DNA from: CAIYOL01 sp964494805
GTDB lineage: Bacteria > Planctomycetota > Phycisphaerae > Sedimentisphaerales > Anaerobacaceae
Direction: 5' to 3'
Assembly: GCA_964494805.1 (NCBI GenBank)
Contig: CAZBST010000002.1
Span: 288,237-352,236, forward strand
DNA length: 64,000 nt
Shown: positions 15,540 to 24,937 of the stretch, piece after piece
Position numbering within the stretch: the stretch's first letter is position 1
Layout: each line of letters opens with the position of its first letter
Program-made: the position numbers and the translations under genes
The notes under the pieces: generated by a model
The model's input: only the letters and a program-made list of their open reading frames with translations
What the model was told of the DNA's origin: nothing
Database searches by the model: none

Positions 15540-16738
15540 ACTGCCTTCCTCAATCGCGGGTCAATCGCATCACGCAGGGCCTCACCAACAAGGTTATAGG
15601 CCAGAACGGTAAAAAATATCGCCAGTCCGGGAAAAATTGTAAGCCACCACAAAAATCTTCCGGTCGTGCTTACCCCCAGGCTCAGGATTTGTCCCCAGCT
15701 CGGCGTCGGCGGCGCAACACCAAAACCTAAAAAGCTAAGTGCCGCTTCAATAAATATGGCGCCTGCGATTCCGAAAGTTGCGTTGACCAGCACCGGCGCA
15801 ATCGCATTTGGCAGCATATGTCTGAAAAGGATGCTTCGCAGGGGCAATCCTAACGATACGGCCGCCTGAACGAAATCCTGCCCGCGAAGTTTTAAAAATT
15901 CAGCGCGGATGAAGCGGGCGTCTTGAGTCCAGGTTGTCAGGCCGATTATCAGCATTATGTTGAACAAGCTTCGCGGGAAAAAGGCAACAATAGTGATAAT
16001 CAGGAAGAAAACAGGCACTGCCATCATAATCTCAACCAGACGCATACCAATAAAGTCCACTTTTCCTCCAAAGTAACCGAGAATTGCCCCTATTATTACG
16101 CCGATGATGCTTGAGATACCAACTGCGACAAATCCGACCGACAACGAAATTCTGCTGCCGTGGATTAACCTGCACAAAACATCCGACCCAACATCGTCGG
16201 TTCCAAGCCAGTGCTCTCTTGAAGGCGGCTGCTCGCGGACCTTCAAATCGGTCCTGCCATAACCATAAGGCACCGGTGAAAAAACTGCTTCAGTTGCCTT
16301 GCCCGAAGTGACCATTGCCTTGTAGTCGGTGGCATCAAGTCTACGAGGTATGAAAACATAAAAAAGTATGATGCCGATGAGGATAATGAGCATATTGACG
16401 AAAATTTGCCGCCAGAGAATGCTTGAACGGATTGAAGGGTCGATACGTTTTCGATTGCGACGGATAAGCAGCAGCTGTATCAGTGCGATGATTGCTGCCA
16501 GGAATATACTGTAATCAGTGGCATTCAAAGCCCTGAAAAGCGGGAAACGAAGCCGGTCGTCAATTCTGACGACAAAAGGTTTGTCATTTGCGATAAACGG
16601 GGCGAATATCGCCAACAGGAAGAGAAATATTATAAAGCCAAGCCAGACAACGACGAATTTACTTTTGGTGAACTCGTGCCAGACCATCTCACCGTATGAT
16701 GTGCCCCATTCTTTGCGTTGTTGATTCGGTTTAGTCAT
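15536..16738 (-). CDS. Peptide ABC transporter permease (DppC/OppC type), extended
   Basis: A 400-residue inner-membrane permease. The C-terminal half carries the standard BPD-transport region with the EAA-type loop (LGLPLRSILFRHMLPNAIAP) and HWLGTDDVGSDVLCRLIHGS before it. It is about 100 residues longer than usual OppC. The extra part (about residues 65-155) holds two additional predicted membrane segments (IFLAAIIALIQLLLI and IFVNMLIILIGIILFYVFIP) between the first helix and the conserved region. ATG 16738 is preferred; an in-frame GTG overlaps the upstream stop. Confidence 0.92.
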   Translation of the reverse strand: MTKPNQQRKEWGTSYGEMVWHEFTKSKFVVVWLGFIIFLFLLAIFAPFIANDKPFVVRIDDRLRFPLFRALNATDYSIFLAAIIALIQLLLIRRNRKRIDPSIRSSILWRQIFVNMLIILIGIILFYVFIPRRLDATDYKAMVTSGKATEAVFSPVPYGYGRTDLKVREQPPSREHWLGTDDVGSDVLCRLIHGSRISLSVGFVAVGISSIIGVIIGAILGYFGGKVDFIGMRLVEIMMAVPVFFLIITIVAFFPRSLFNIMLIIGLTTWTQDARFIRAEFLKLRGQDFVQAAVSLGLPLRSILFRHMLPNAIAPVLVNATFGIAGAIFIEAALSFLGFGVAPPTPSWGQILSLGVSTTGRFLWWLTIFPGLAIFFTVLAYNLVGEALRDAIDPRLRKAV

Positions 16739-16743
16739 AACAA

Positions 16744-17739
16744 TCACTCTACGGATTCAAAACTGATTCGCGGGTCAACCATAGCGTAAGCAATATCAGC
16801 CAGTAACAAACCGATCAAATTCAGAAAACCGGCGATGGTGGCGACGCCCATAACGACATTGTAATCACGAGTCGTTACCGCCTCAAAGGCAAGCAGCCCC
16901 ATACCCGAAACGCTGAAGATTCTTTCGATTATGACCGAGCCGCCGAACATTGCGGGCAATAACGTAGCCATAATAGTAATGACCGGGATGATGCTGTTTC
17001 TAAAGGCGTGTCTGAATATAACGGCCCAGTTGGAAAGCCCTTTGGCCCTGGCGGTACGAACGTAGTCGGCGCGAAGATTATCGAGCATACCAGCTCTGAC
17101 CTGCTTTGTCAGATATGCGAAACCAGCGTATGTAAGACAAACAATCGGCAAAACCAGGTGCCACAGGCGGTCGGAAAGCCAAAGGAAAAAAGGAAACTGC
17201 TCCGCATCGTTGCTGGACAGACCCGCCGGTGGAAACCATTTCAGCGGGGGGCCGCACAGATAACCGATGAGCATTTGGCCCACCCACATCGAAGGAAGCG
17301 ACCACAACATCAATAGTATCACAGAGCTTGCGCGGTCTAAGAATTTTTTACGTCCCACTGCTGAGAGAATACCCATCGGGATTGAAATTGCGTAGATAAG
17401 GACAAACGAAATGAGGTTCAACGTAAGTGTTATTGGCAGACGTTCCTTGATGAGGTCTATTACCGGTCGATGATGCTTGATTGAGTCACCAAAATCGAGC
17501 CGGGCAACCCTGCCAAGCCATATTGCATATTGGGTATAAACCGGCTTATCGAGGCCGTAGAGTCGCATTCTCGCTTGCCTGACGTCGGCGGCACGCTGGG
17601 CATCCAGCATACCGCCAGGCCCCATAGCCAAGGTAACAGGATTACCAGGCGCCATTCTGCTGATGGCAAAAACAACAATAGTAATACCCAGCAGCGTGGG
17701 TATCATTAAAAACAATCTTCTAACTATATATGTCGTCAT
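16744..17739 (-). CDS. Peptide ABC transporter permease (DppB/OppB type)
   Basis: A 331-residue inner-membrane permease with six predicted helices. The start MTTYIVRRLFLMIPTLLGIT is highly typical of DppB, and a long periplasmic loop follows the first helix. The coupling loop has RTARAKGLSNWAVIFRHAFR. The gene starts with an ATGA overlap on the binding-protein gene. With the extended OppC it forms the membrane channel for peptides delivered by the anchored binding protein. Confidence 0.94.
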   Translation of the reverse strand: MTTYIVRRLFLMIPTLLGITIVVFAISRMAPGNPVTLAMGPGGMLDAQRAADVRQARMRLYGLDKPVYTQYAIWLGRVARLDFGDSIKHHRPVIDLIKERLPITLTLNLISFVLIYAISIPMGILSAVGRKKFLDRASSVILLMLWSLPSMWVGQMLIGYLCGPPLKWFPPAGLSSNDAEQFPFFLWLSDRLWHLVLPIVCLTYAGFAYLTKQVRAGMLDNLRADYVRTARAKGLSNWAVIFRHAFRNSIIPVITIMATLLPAMFGGSVIIERIFSVSGMGLLAFEAVTTRDYNVVMGVATIAGFLNLIGLLLADIAYAMVDPRISFESVE

Positions 17740-19481
17740 TTATATTTCTGCAACCGGGCGGGTACATACCACTCAAGCTCGTTGATGCCGAGTTTGTGAA
17801 TTATCACGTTGTGAAAACGCCTAGCCAGAAACCGCTGTTCCGGCCGAGTGTAAATAAATGTATATGGCTGCTCCTGATGTATTATTCTATCAAACTGATG
17901 GTAGAGCGCATTTCGTTTATCAGTGTCAAGGGTTTGTCGCGCCTGCTCTATCAATGCGTCAGCCTGTGGATTGTTGAAGCTGACGTAGTTTGAGCCCTTC
18001 AGTCTTTGCGATGAATGCCATATCTGATAAGGGTCTTCCTCAACATTGCCGCCCCAGGCCATACTTACGGCGTCAAAATCCCTATTTTGAACTTTCTGTG
18101 AGAATACCGACCATTCGTACGGGTCAAGCAAGACTTCGATACCCACACCGGCAGCAGCGTCTTTGACCAATTTGGCGATTTGCTCGTGCAGCGCCAAGTC
18201 AGCGGAAATCATATACTTGAAACGGAAGGGGACACCGTTTTTATCGCGTATGCCGTCGCCGTCGTGGTCAATCCAGCCTGCTTCATCAAGCAACTGTTTT
18301 GCCTTATCAGGGTCGTACGGCCATGGCTTTATGTTCGGGTCACATTGTTTGCCATATATATAAAAAGTGCCGGTGGCAATCCGTGCTTCGGGATTTCGCA
18401 GGATATGTTTTATAATGGCCTGCCTGTCGACAAGATGGGTCATCGCGAGACGCACTTTCCTGTCGGCGAAAAACGGCCTTGCCTCGTTCCAGCCAATCCA
18501 GAAATAGCCGGTATTGCCCGCATCCCAGAAGGATAAGCAATGGAAGTCCTTCTTGAACTCTTCATCGTCGGACTTCTCGGCATACTGGTCAGGCACAGGC
18601 CTCATATAGTCAATTTGACCCGCTAACAGCGCCTGCAGCTCGGCTGTTACGTTAGTAATAAACGTGAACACTATCTTTTTCACCTTTGGCTTTGGGCCCC
18701 AATAATTTTCGTTGCGTCGCAGGACAATCTGCCGGCCGACGTCCCATTTTTCAAAAACATAAGGCCCCGTGCCAACGGGGTCGCTTCTTCGTTCATTGAA
18801 CTCGCGAGCCTCCTTATATTGGTAGATATGCTTAGGAAGAATTTCCATTCCGCCGAGAAAACCGAGTGAAAGAAAGTAAACCCTCTTCATAAAGAACTTG
18901 ATTTCCTTATCGTTGATTTTTTCGTAATGGTCAACGTCCCGGAAGTAATTGGCATACGGGGCAGCATCGATATTCGGGTCCATTATTGTATTGAAGGTAA
19001 ATATGACATCATCCGTGGTAACAGGATGACCGTCAGAAAACCAGATGTTGTCTCTTAGCTTAAAATAAATTTCAAGCCCGTCTTCGGAAATGGAAAACTT
19101 CTCAGCAAGCCGGCCTCTGTATTTGAAATCGTCCGGCTCGTATTCAACCATCGGCTCAAAGATATTACCCAATACTATCCAGCGGGTGCTCCAAGACGAT
19201 GTTGCAAGGAAATCACACAAGGTAGCCGGTTCTCCTTCCAGGTTACGAATCATCCAGTCGCCCTCGTCGCCGGGATACTCCTCGAAAATCGACGACTTGT
19301 TGGTATCCGGTATTTGCGTAGGTCTGGCCGGCACCGGGGAAGAACTTTCGAGCCGGTCAACAAGAACGTTCAGCCGCTTATAAAGGCGGTCAGACTGAAC
19401 CATCGAAAGAAACTGCAAAAGTATGATTACGAATAAAAATAAAAACAAGAAAAATTTGAATAAGCCGGACCGTCCGTTCAT
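17736..19481 (-). CDS. Membrane-anchored peptide-binding protein, SBP family 5
   Basis: A 581-residue solute-binding protein. An N-terminal membrane anchor (FFLFLFLFVIILLQFL, about residues 10-25) without a lipobox is followed by a coiled stretch (about 26-48) and the family 5 fold. Diagnostic segments are RGRLAEKFSISEDGLEIYFK and WFSDGHPVTTDDVIFTFNT. It captures oligopeptides or similar solutes in the periplasm and feeds the permeases encoded downstream. The tail (EQPYTFIYTRPEQRFL to the end) is matched by a decayed copy just upstream at 19520-19699, so this locus once held two binding proteins. Confidence 0.93.
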   Translation of the reverse strand: MNGRSGLFKFFLFLFLFVIILLQFLSMVQSDRLYKRLNVLVDRLESSSPVPARPTQIPDTNKSSIFEEYPGDEGDWMIRNLEGEPATLCDFLATSSWSTRWIVLGNIFEPMVEYEPDDFKYRGRLAEKFSISEDGLEIYFKLRDNIWFSDGHPVTTDDVIFTFNTIMDPNIDAAPYANYFRDVDHYEKINDKEIKFFMKRVYFLSLGFLGGMEILPKHIYQYKEAREFNERRSDPVGTGPYVFEKWDVGRQIVLRRNENYWGPKPKVKKIVFTFITNVTAELQALLAGQIDYMRPVPDQYAEKSDDEEFKKDFHCLSFWDAGNTGYFWIGWNEARPFFADRKVRLAMTHLVDRQAIIKHILRNPEARIATGTFYIYGKQCDPNIKPWPYDPDKAKQLLDEAGWIDHDGDGIRDKNGVPFRFKYMISADLALHEQIAKLVKDAAAGVGIEVLLDPYEWSVFSQKVQNRDFDAVSMAWGGNVEEDPYQIWHSSQRLKGSNYVSFNNPQADALIEQARQTLDTDKRNALYHQFDRIIHQEQPYTFIYTRPEQRFLARRFHNVIIHKLGINELEWYVPARLQKYK

Positions 19482-19519
19482 AACATTACTCCATACCCAA
19501 AAATTTTAAATTACCAAAT

Positions 19520-19699
19520 TTACTTATACCGCTGTTGTTCTCTCGGGACATACCACTGCCAGTACTTAGGACCTAACTTAAAGATTTTAACATTTTTGAA
19601 ACGCTTATCAACCAGACGAAAAGTCGGCCGAGTAAATAAAAACGTATAAGGCTGCTCCTCGTGAAAAATTCTGTGTAGCTTACGACAAAGCTCATCTCC
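19520..19699 (-). pseudogene. Remnant of a second SBP family 5 gene (C-terminal 59 codons)
   Basis: The minus strand encodes an uninterrupted 59-residue tail ending in TAA, with the segments RIFHEEQPYTFLFTRPTFR and YWQWYVPREQQRYK. These align with the end of the intact neighbour (HQEQPYTFIYTRPEQRF and LEWYVPARLQKYK). No start codon or binding-protein fold precedes it, and sequence beyond 19700 is unrelated. It is what is left after deletion of a tandem paralog. Confidence 0.88.
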
Positions 19700-19827
19700 C
19701 CCTCCTCAGACGGCGAACGCTCGCATCCTGCAACAATCGTTAACACCGTTGTAAACGCAGTACATTGGAAACTTCAACGCAAAATCCCTTTGTGCGAAAG
19801 TTTATTTAACTTGTGTGTATGCAATTA

Positions 19828-20985
19828 TCAGTCTGCTGTTTCAGGCTCTGTCGGAGGAATTAATTCTTCAGGCGGCTCCGGCAAAACAAGCGGTGCAGTA
19901 CGCCTGCTGCCATTCGGTCCCCTGCCGTAGTCAAAGTTAAGCTTCAACGACAATTGGCCAGCCCTTGTTTCGTCCCCGAGCATTCTGTCATGTTCTTGCA
20001 AAAGGGCCGAAAAATCACCCTGCTCAACAGCATTCTTCACAACCGATTGGGTCACCTTCAAACGTCTGCTGATACACGACATTTCCGTCTCAACCAACAC
20101 CGAAGCCAGTTGATTCTTTTGGGTATCACTTAGAACATCCTGCCCCTTAACATATCTCTGCATCGCATACGAATATAATTGCCCAAAACGGCGGCCAACA
20201 TCAGGTTTGCTTGCACTCTCGAGAGGAATCTTACTGTCAAGCCACTTTAAGATGGCACTATCCAAAAGTTCATACTTAACCGTCCAATCTGCATATCTCT
20301 TTATTCGCATATCAGCTATCTGCAACAGCAGCTCTTCTCCTTGTGGAATGTCCACCCTGGCTGCAAATTCAGCAATCATGGCTAATACCTCAGGACTGCT
20401 GCTGTCAACCACCTTCTGTAGATGCTCTGTGATTTTCCCAGCCAGCTCTGCGGCGCCGGCTTCTTTGGAATTCAACCGCTCTATGATAGCAGCGTTGGTA
20501 ATAGAATGAACCGCCCAGTACCGAATGGCTTGATCTTCATCATTGAGCCACTTCATAGCCAAATCTGCCAACCGCAGGTCTTGCAGAGAATCTGCCAGAA
20601 TTAAAAGATTAAGAATAACTTTGAACCTTTTGTTTTCCGGCGTTAAGGCCTTGGCTTCTTTAAGCGCCTTGTCTATGTATTTATAGGCCGACTCAGAAAA
20701 TTGTTCCGCATATTGTGCTTTCGCACTGTCCTTACTGGAGCTGGAGCGAGCCTGAATAACCGCCCGAACCTTCGCTATGGCGGTAAAATCTTCGGTTTTC
20801 ACCAATTCAGCAACCGCATCGGCAACAAAATCGTCGATAATCTGCAAATCCGAGTCCTCGAGGACCGGCTTATCTCGTATCTTATCAATGAGTTCAGTAT
20901 TAACCGCATTGCATCTCGAAGTGGCTACAGCGGCTAAAAATATTGCCATCAAAACAGCAAAAATCTTCCATCTAACATTCATCAT
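19828..20985 (-). CDS. Secreted HEAT-like helical repeat protein, function unknown
   Basis: A protein of about 385 residues with a signal peptide (WKIFAVLMAIFLAAVATS, then RCNA). The rest is almost all helix, with repeated features such as DEDQAIRYWAVHSITNAAII and PEVLAMIAEFAARVDIPQG that resemble HEAT/Armadillo repeats. The C-terminus is Pro-rich (LPEPPEELIPPTEPETAD). I start at ATG 20985, just before the signal peptide, although an in-frame start further upstream exists. No catalytic motif is seen; it is probably a periplasmic scaffold. Similar proteins are frequent hypotheticals in Planctomycetota. Confidence 0.7.
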   Translation of the reverse strand: MMNVRWKIFAVLMAIFLAAVATSRCNAVNTELIDKIRDKPVLEDSDLQIIDDFVADAVAELVKTEDFTAIAKVRAVIQARSSSSKDSAKAQYAEQFSESAYKYIDKALKEAKALTPENKRFKVILNLLILADSLQDLRLADLAMKWLNDEDQAIRYWAVHSITNAAIIERLNSKEAGAAELAGKITEHLQKVVDSSSPEVLAMIAEFAARVDIPQGEELLLQIADMRIKRYADWTVKYELLDSAILKWLDSKIPLESASKPDVGRRFGQLYSYAMQRYVKGQDVLSDTQKNQLASVLVETEMSCISRRLKVTQSVVKNAVEQGDFSALLQEHDRMLGDETRAGQLSLKLNFDYGRGPNGSRRTAPLVLPEPPEELIPPTEPETAD

Positions 20986-21196
20986 TCCCAACATCCTCAA
21001 AAGCGAACATTTTTCCTGATAAACCTCATTTAAGGGTATCGTTAAAACCATCATCTGTCAAGTTAATTCGGCCCACATATCCTAACTCGTCCGGAAGTTT
21101 GCCTTTCTTTACAATATTCTGTGCAGCTGCTATCGCACAAGGGCGAAATTTACTATAATAATATATAAGAACCTATAACTGTTTAAGGGTTTCCTA

Positions 21197-22639
21197 ATGT
21201 CCGAACAGTCAGTAAAACTCACTCGCACAGACCCCCTGCGGCTTTATATAGAGCGTCGTGGTCAAATGGTAACAGATGCGACGATTTTCGCCTCAGAGTC
21301 CATCAGCCTCGAACCGGAGGCGGTCCGCCAGCTTTGCGATGCCGCCTCTTTGCCGCCGGCAAAGAAAGTTATCGCCACTGCTGATATCCACGTCGGCTTC
21401 GGCGTGCCAATCGGGGCTGTTTTAGGATTAGATACAGCCATAATGCCCGCCGCTGTCGGATACGATATAAACTGCGGTATGCGGCTTTTGCGCACACCCT
21501 TTTCCAAAGGTGGTATCGATACTTATAAAATCGCCCTGTCTATAGCCAGAGATGTCCCGCTCGGCGAAGGCAAATCCAACCTGATATTGGACAGGACCGG
21601 CCTCGAGGCTGTCGTCAATAAGGGTGCAGCCGCAGTACCCACACTCGCACAAAGAATCAATCACCCTGCATGGGAGGCATTCGACCCCGATGAATTTGCC
21701 GATGACCTCAAAAGAATCGAAGAAAACGGCTGCCTCCCCAGCGATCTCGCTGTAGTGCCAAATCTCGCGATACAGAAGGGAGCCGTCCAACTCGGAACCC
21801 TTGGCGGAGGAAACCATTTCATCGAAATTCAATATGTCCAGCAAATTTTTGACCAGCTTTTAGCAGAAACCTTCGGCCTTTTTAAGGACCAAATCGTTGT
21901 AATGATACACTCCGGCTCCCGCCGGTTCGGCTATGAAATCGCCGACCAATATATGAATATCGCGGCACAAAGACCGGATATGGCGGAACGAAGAAAAATG
22001 CTTTCATACCTGCCGACCGACACCAACGTCGGTAAAAACTATATCGCTGCAATGGCTGCCGCCGCCAACTTCGCATTTACCAATCGCCATATTATGGCCC
22101 TGCTTGTAAGACGATGCTTCAAGAGGATGTTCGGCCCAACGCCGCTGCAGCTTGTCTATGATGTCGCTCACAATATGGCAAAGCTTGAAACCCACGAAGG
22201 CCAGCAGCTCTGGGTGCACCGTAAAGGCGCCACCCGGGCATTCGGACAAAAACGTATGACAGATACCATTTTCAACAAAACCGGTCAGCCCATAATAATA
22301 CCCGGCTCAATGGGCACTGCAAGTTATCTACTGGCCGGAACCGGCAATTCTGAAGAATCCCTCTGCTCGGTCAATCACGGGGCCGGCAGAGTTATGAGTC
22401 GCACCGCTGCATTGGGAAAATCTCGCAGAGGCAAAATCATCGCATCGGCTCTTATTAGCGACGACCAGTTCAAACGCAGTATGGAAGGTATAAAGCTCAT
22501 CACCGCCAACAAACACAAAATAAAGGAAGAAGCGCCGGACGCTTATAAAGACATCGATGAGGTCGTGCGGATTGTCATCGAATGTGGCTGGGCTAAGGCC
22601 GTCGCTCGAATGGTTCCTTTAGCCGTCCTAAAGGGTTAA
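21197..22639 (+). CDS. rtcB: RNA-splicing ligase RtcB
   Basis: A 480-residue GTP- and Mn-dependent RNA ligase that joins 2',3'-cyclic phosphate or 3'-phosphate ends to 5'-OH ends, used in RNA repair. Hallmarks are the metal-binding GYDINCGMR (Asp90, Cys93), GGGNHFIEIQ, HSGSRRFGYEIA, PGSMGTASYLLAG and the nucleophile His in NHGAGRVMSRTAA (about residue 393). Full length with all metal ligands visible. It stands alone; no archease or RtcA gene is adjacent. No clear ribosome site precedes the ATG. Confidence 0.97.
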   Translation: MSEQSVKLTRTDPLRLYIERRGQMVTDATIFASESISLEPEAVRQLCDAASLPPAKKVIATADIHVGFGVPIGAVLGLDTAIMPAAVGYDINCGMRLLRTPFSKGGIDTYKIALSIARDVPLGEGKSNLILDRTGLEAVVNKGAAAVPTLAQRINHPAWEAFDPDEFADDLKRIEENGCLPSDLAVVPNLAIQKGAVQLGTLGGGNHFIEIQYVQQIFDQLLAETFGLFKDQIVVMIHSGSRRFGYEIADQYMNIAAQRPDMAERRKMLSYLPTDTNVGKNYIAAMAAAANFAFTNRHIMALLVRRCFKRMFGPTPLQLVYDVAHNMAKLETHEGQQLWVHRKGATRAFGQKRMTDTIFNKTGQPIIIPGSMGTASYLLAGTGNSEESLCSVNHGAGRVMSRTAALGKSRRGKIIASALISDDQFKRSMEGIKLITANKHKIKEEAPDAYKDIDEVVRIVIECGWAKAVARMVPLAVLKG

Positions 22640-22668
22640 AACGCCTACCTTAAAATTATTTTTTTTCT

Positions 22669-22682
22669 CTATAAAAATATAG
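22669..22682. promoter_or_regulatory. Inverted repeat in leader of the trehalose operon
   Basis: CTATAAAAATATAG (arms CTATA/TATAG) follows a TAAAATTATTTTTTTT run and precedes TAAAAGCC. A related block, CTGTAAAAACACAG, lies at 27287-27300 before the DUF547 gene, with similar flanks on both sides. The arms differ in matched positions, so symmetry is kept. It is probably an operator or promoter-linked hairpin shared by the two units. Confidence 0.45.
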
Positions 22683-22740
22683 TAAAAGCCATTAATATAT
22701 TTTTATTCATATTGCTCAACGATGTAAGAATATAACGACC

Positions 22741-24918
22741 ATGCTGATAATAGTCTCAAACAGATTGCCTGTAAATATTACGAAACACTCGCGTACTTTA
22801 CACTTTCAGGCAAGCGCAGGCGGAGTGGCTACAGGGTTACATTCGCTCTGCAAATCCTATCAAAGCCGTTGGATAGGCTGGCCTGCTGTTGCTGTCGATA
22901 AAATTACCAGACAAGAAAAACACCAAATTTCAAACCAATTAAGAGAGCAAAATTGGCTTCCTGTTTTCCTTTCCGCGAAGGATATTCGAAATTATTATGA
23001 TGGCTTTTGTAATAAAACCATTTGGCCGCTCTTTCATTATTTCCCTTTATACACTGTGTACGAAGACCGATACTGGAGGGCCTATACCCAGGTTAATAAA
23101 GCATTCTGTGATACCGTTGTAAAGATTGCCAAGCCCGATGACCAGATATGGGTTCATGACTATCATCTGATGTTGCTTCCAAGGCTTATACGAAGGCAAC
23201 TGCCGAACGCTCAAATTGGATTTTTCCTTCACATACCCTTTCCGTCTTTTGAGCTGTTCCGCCTTTTGCCATGGCGCAAAGAAATACTAAGCGGCCTGCT
23301 CGGTGCAGACTTGATAGGGTTCCACACATACGATTATGTACGGCATTTTCTCGGTAGTTCCGCCCGAATAATGGCAACTGAGCACTCTATGGGCGCATTG
23401 ACAGTAGGCGACAGGGTCGTAAAAGTGGATGCGTTCCCGATGGGGATTGATTATGACAGATACTCAAATGCAGCAAAGGACCCAAAGGTCAAAAAAGCAT
23501 TAACAATAATTCACAAAAAAGTGAGCAATAGAAAAACAATTATATCCATCGATAGGTTAGACTATACTAAGGGCATTCCTCAGAGACTCGAAGCGTTCGA
23601 TTTGTTCTTGTCACAGAATCCAAAATACAAGGGGAAGGTTACTCTAATACTCGTGGCGGTTCCCTCCCGCACCGGCGTCGAGGACTATATGGAATTGAGA
23701 AAGCGGGTTGAGGGCCTTGTGGGCAGGATTAACGGAGAACATGGTGTTCTCGGCTGGATGCCTGTTTGGTATCTGTATCGTTTCCTTCCATTTGAGAGAC
23801 TTGTTGCTTTATATAACATCGCCGATGTGGCCTTGGTGACACCTCTGCGGGACGGAATGAACCTGATAGCCAAGGAATTCATCGCAGCAAAAACAGATGC
23901 CAAAGGTGTTTTGATTCTCAGCGAGACGGCAGGAGCCGCAAGCGAACTGGGCGAAGCTATTATAGTAGACGCCCATAATAAGCAGCTTATCGTCAATGCA
24001 ATAAAAGAGGCCCTTAAAATACCTATAAAAGAGCAAATCGAGCGCAACAAATTAATGCAAAAAAGGCTTTCACGCTATACTATTACAAGATGGGCTCGCG
24101 ATTTTATGGAAAGTATGGCCGCGGTAAAAAAGACTCAGCACGAGCTTTCTGTCTGCAGGCTTGATAAAACTCTTAGGAAAAAATTGGTCAATGAATATAA
24201 TAAAGGTTCGAAACGATTATTCCTGCTTGACTATGACGGAACGCTTGTGGGCTTTGCCGACAGACCGGAAAAGGCCGGCCCCGACAAAGAGCTTGTTGCC
24301 CTATTGCAGGCCCTTGCTGCAGATAGTAAGAATGAATTAGTAATAATCAGCGGTAGAGATAGAGCAACTTTAGATTACTGGCTGGGTAATCTTAATGCCT
24401 CGTTGATTGCCGAACACGGCGCCCGGATTAAAGACAGAGCCGCTGACTGGCGGGTAATAGAGCCGCTGCGAACCGATTGGAAGCAGACAATAAGGCCTAT
24501 TCTTGAACTATATACTGACCGGACTCCCGGTGCGCTTGTTGAAGAAAAAGATTTTTCTTTGGTCTGGCACTTCCGCAAAGCCGACCAAGAACTGGCTTAC
24601 CTCAGGAGACGGGAACTGAAACACGCCGTCTTGAGTCTGACGGCAAACCTCGATATAGGTGTGTTTGAAGGCAGCAAAATACTTGAAATTAAAAACATTG
24701 GTATCAATAAGGGGCGGGTGGCAAAATTATGGATAGCTAAGCGAAAATGGGATTTTATCTTCGCTGCCGGAGATGATTACACTGACGAGGATTTGTTTGT
24801 GGTATTGCCTAAGAGCGCATATTCCATTCGAGTAGGACACGGCATTTCAAAGGCACGGTTCAATTTGGATTCAGTGCATGAACTTAGATTGTTAATCAAG
24901 GAACTAATCAAAAAATAA
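22741..24918 (+). CDS. Bifunctional trehalose-6-phosphate synthase/phosphatase (OtsA-OtsB fusion)
   Basis: A 725-residue two-domain enzyme making trehalose from UDP-glucose and glucose-6-phosphate. Residues 1-470 form the GT20 synthase: NRLPVNI at the start, HDYHLMLLPRLIRR, FFLHIPFPS, RLDYTKGIPQRLEAF, and a nucleotide-binding PLRDGMNLIAKEF region. Residues 485-725 form the HAD phosphatase with the nucleophile motif LLDYDGTLVGF (Asp498), ISGRDRATL and AAGDDYTDEDLF. Both halves look active. It heads an operon with a TreT-like enzyme and an MscS channel, pointing to osmotic protection. No clear ribosome site precedes the ATG. Confidence 0.95.
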   Translation: MLIIVSNRLPVNITKHSRTLHFQASAGGVATGLHSLCKSYQSRWIGWPAVAVDKITRQEKHQISNQLREQNWLPVFLSAKDIRNYYDGFCNKTIWPLFHYFPLYTVYEDRYWRAYTQVNKAFCDTVVKIAKPDDQIWVHDYHLMLLPRLIRRQLPNAQIGFFLHIPFPSFELFRLLPWRKEILSGLLGADLIGFHTYDYVRHFLGSSARIMATEHSMGALTVGDRVVKVDAFPMGIDYDRYSNAAKDPKVKKALTIIHKKVSNRKTIISIDRLDYTKGIPQRLEAFDLFLSQNPKYKGKVTLILVAVPSRTGVEDYMELRKRVEGLVGRINGEHGVLGWMPVWYLYRFLPFERLVALYNIADVALVTPLRDGMNLIAKEFIAAKTDAKGVLILSETAGAASELGEAIIVDAHNKQLIVNAIKEALKIPIKEQIERNKLMQKRLSRYTITRWARDFMESMAAVKKTQHELSVCRLDKTLRKKLVNEYNKGSKRLFLLDYDGTLVGFADRPEKAGPDKELVALLQALAADSKNELVIISGRDRATLDYWLGNLNASLIAEHGARIKDRAADWRVIEPLRTDWKQTIRPILELYTDRTPGALVEEKDFSLVWHFRKADQELAYLRRRELKHAVLSLTANLDIGVFEGSKILEIKNIGINKGRVAKLWIAKRKWDFIFAAGDDYTDEDLFVVLPKSAYSIRVGHGISKARFNLDSVHELRLLIKELIKK

Positions 24919-24937
24919 AACTCTTTAAGGAGATAAT

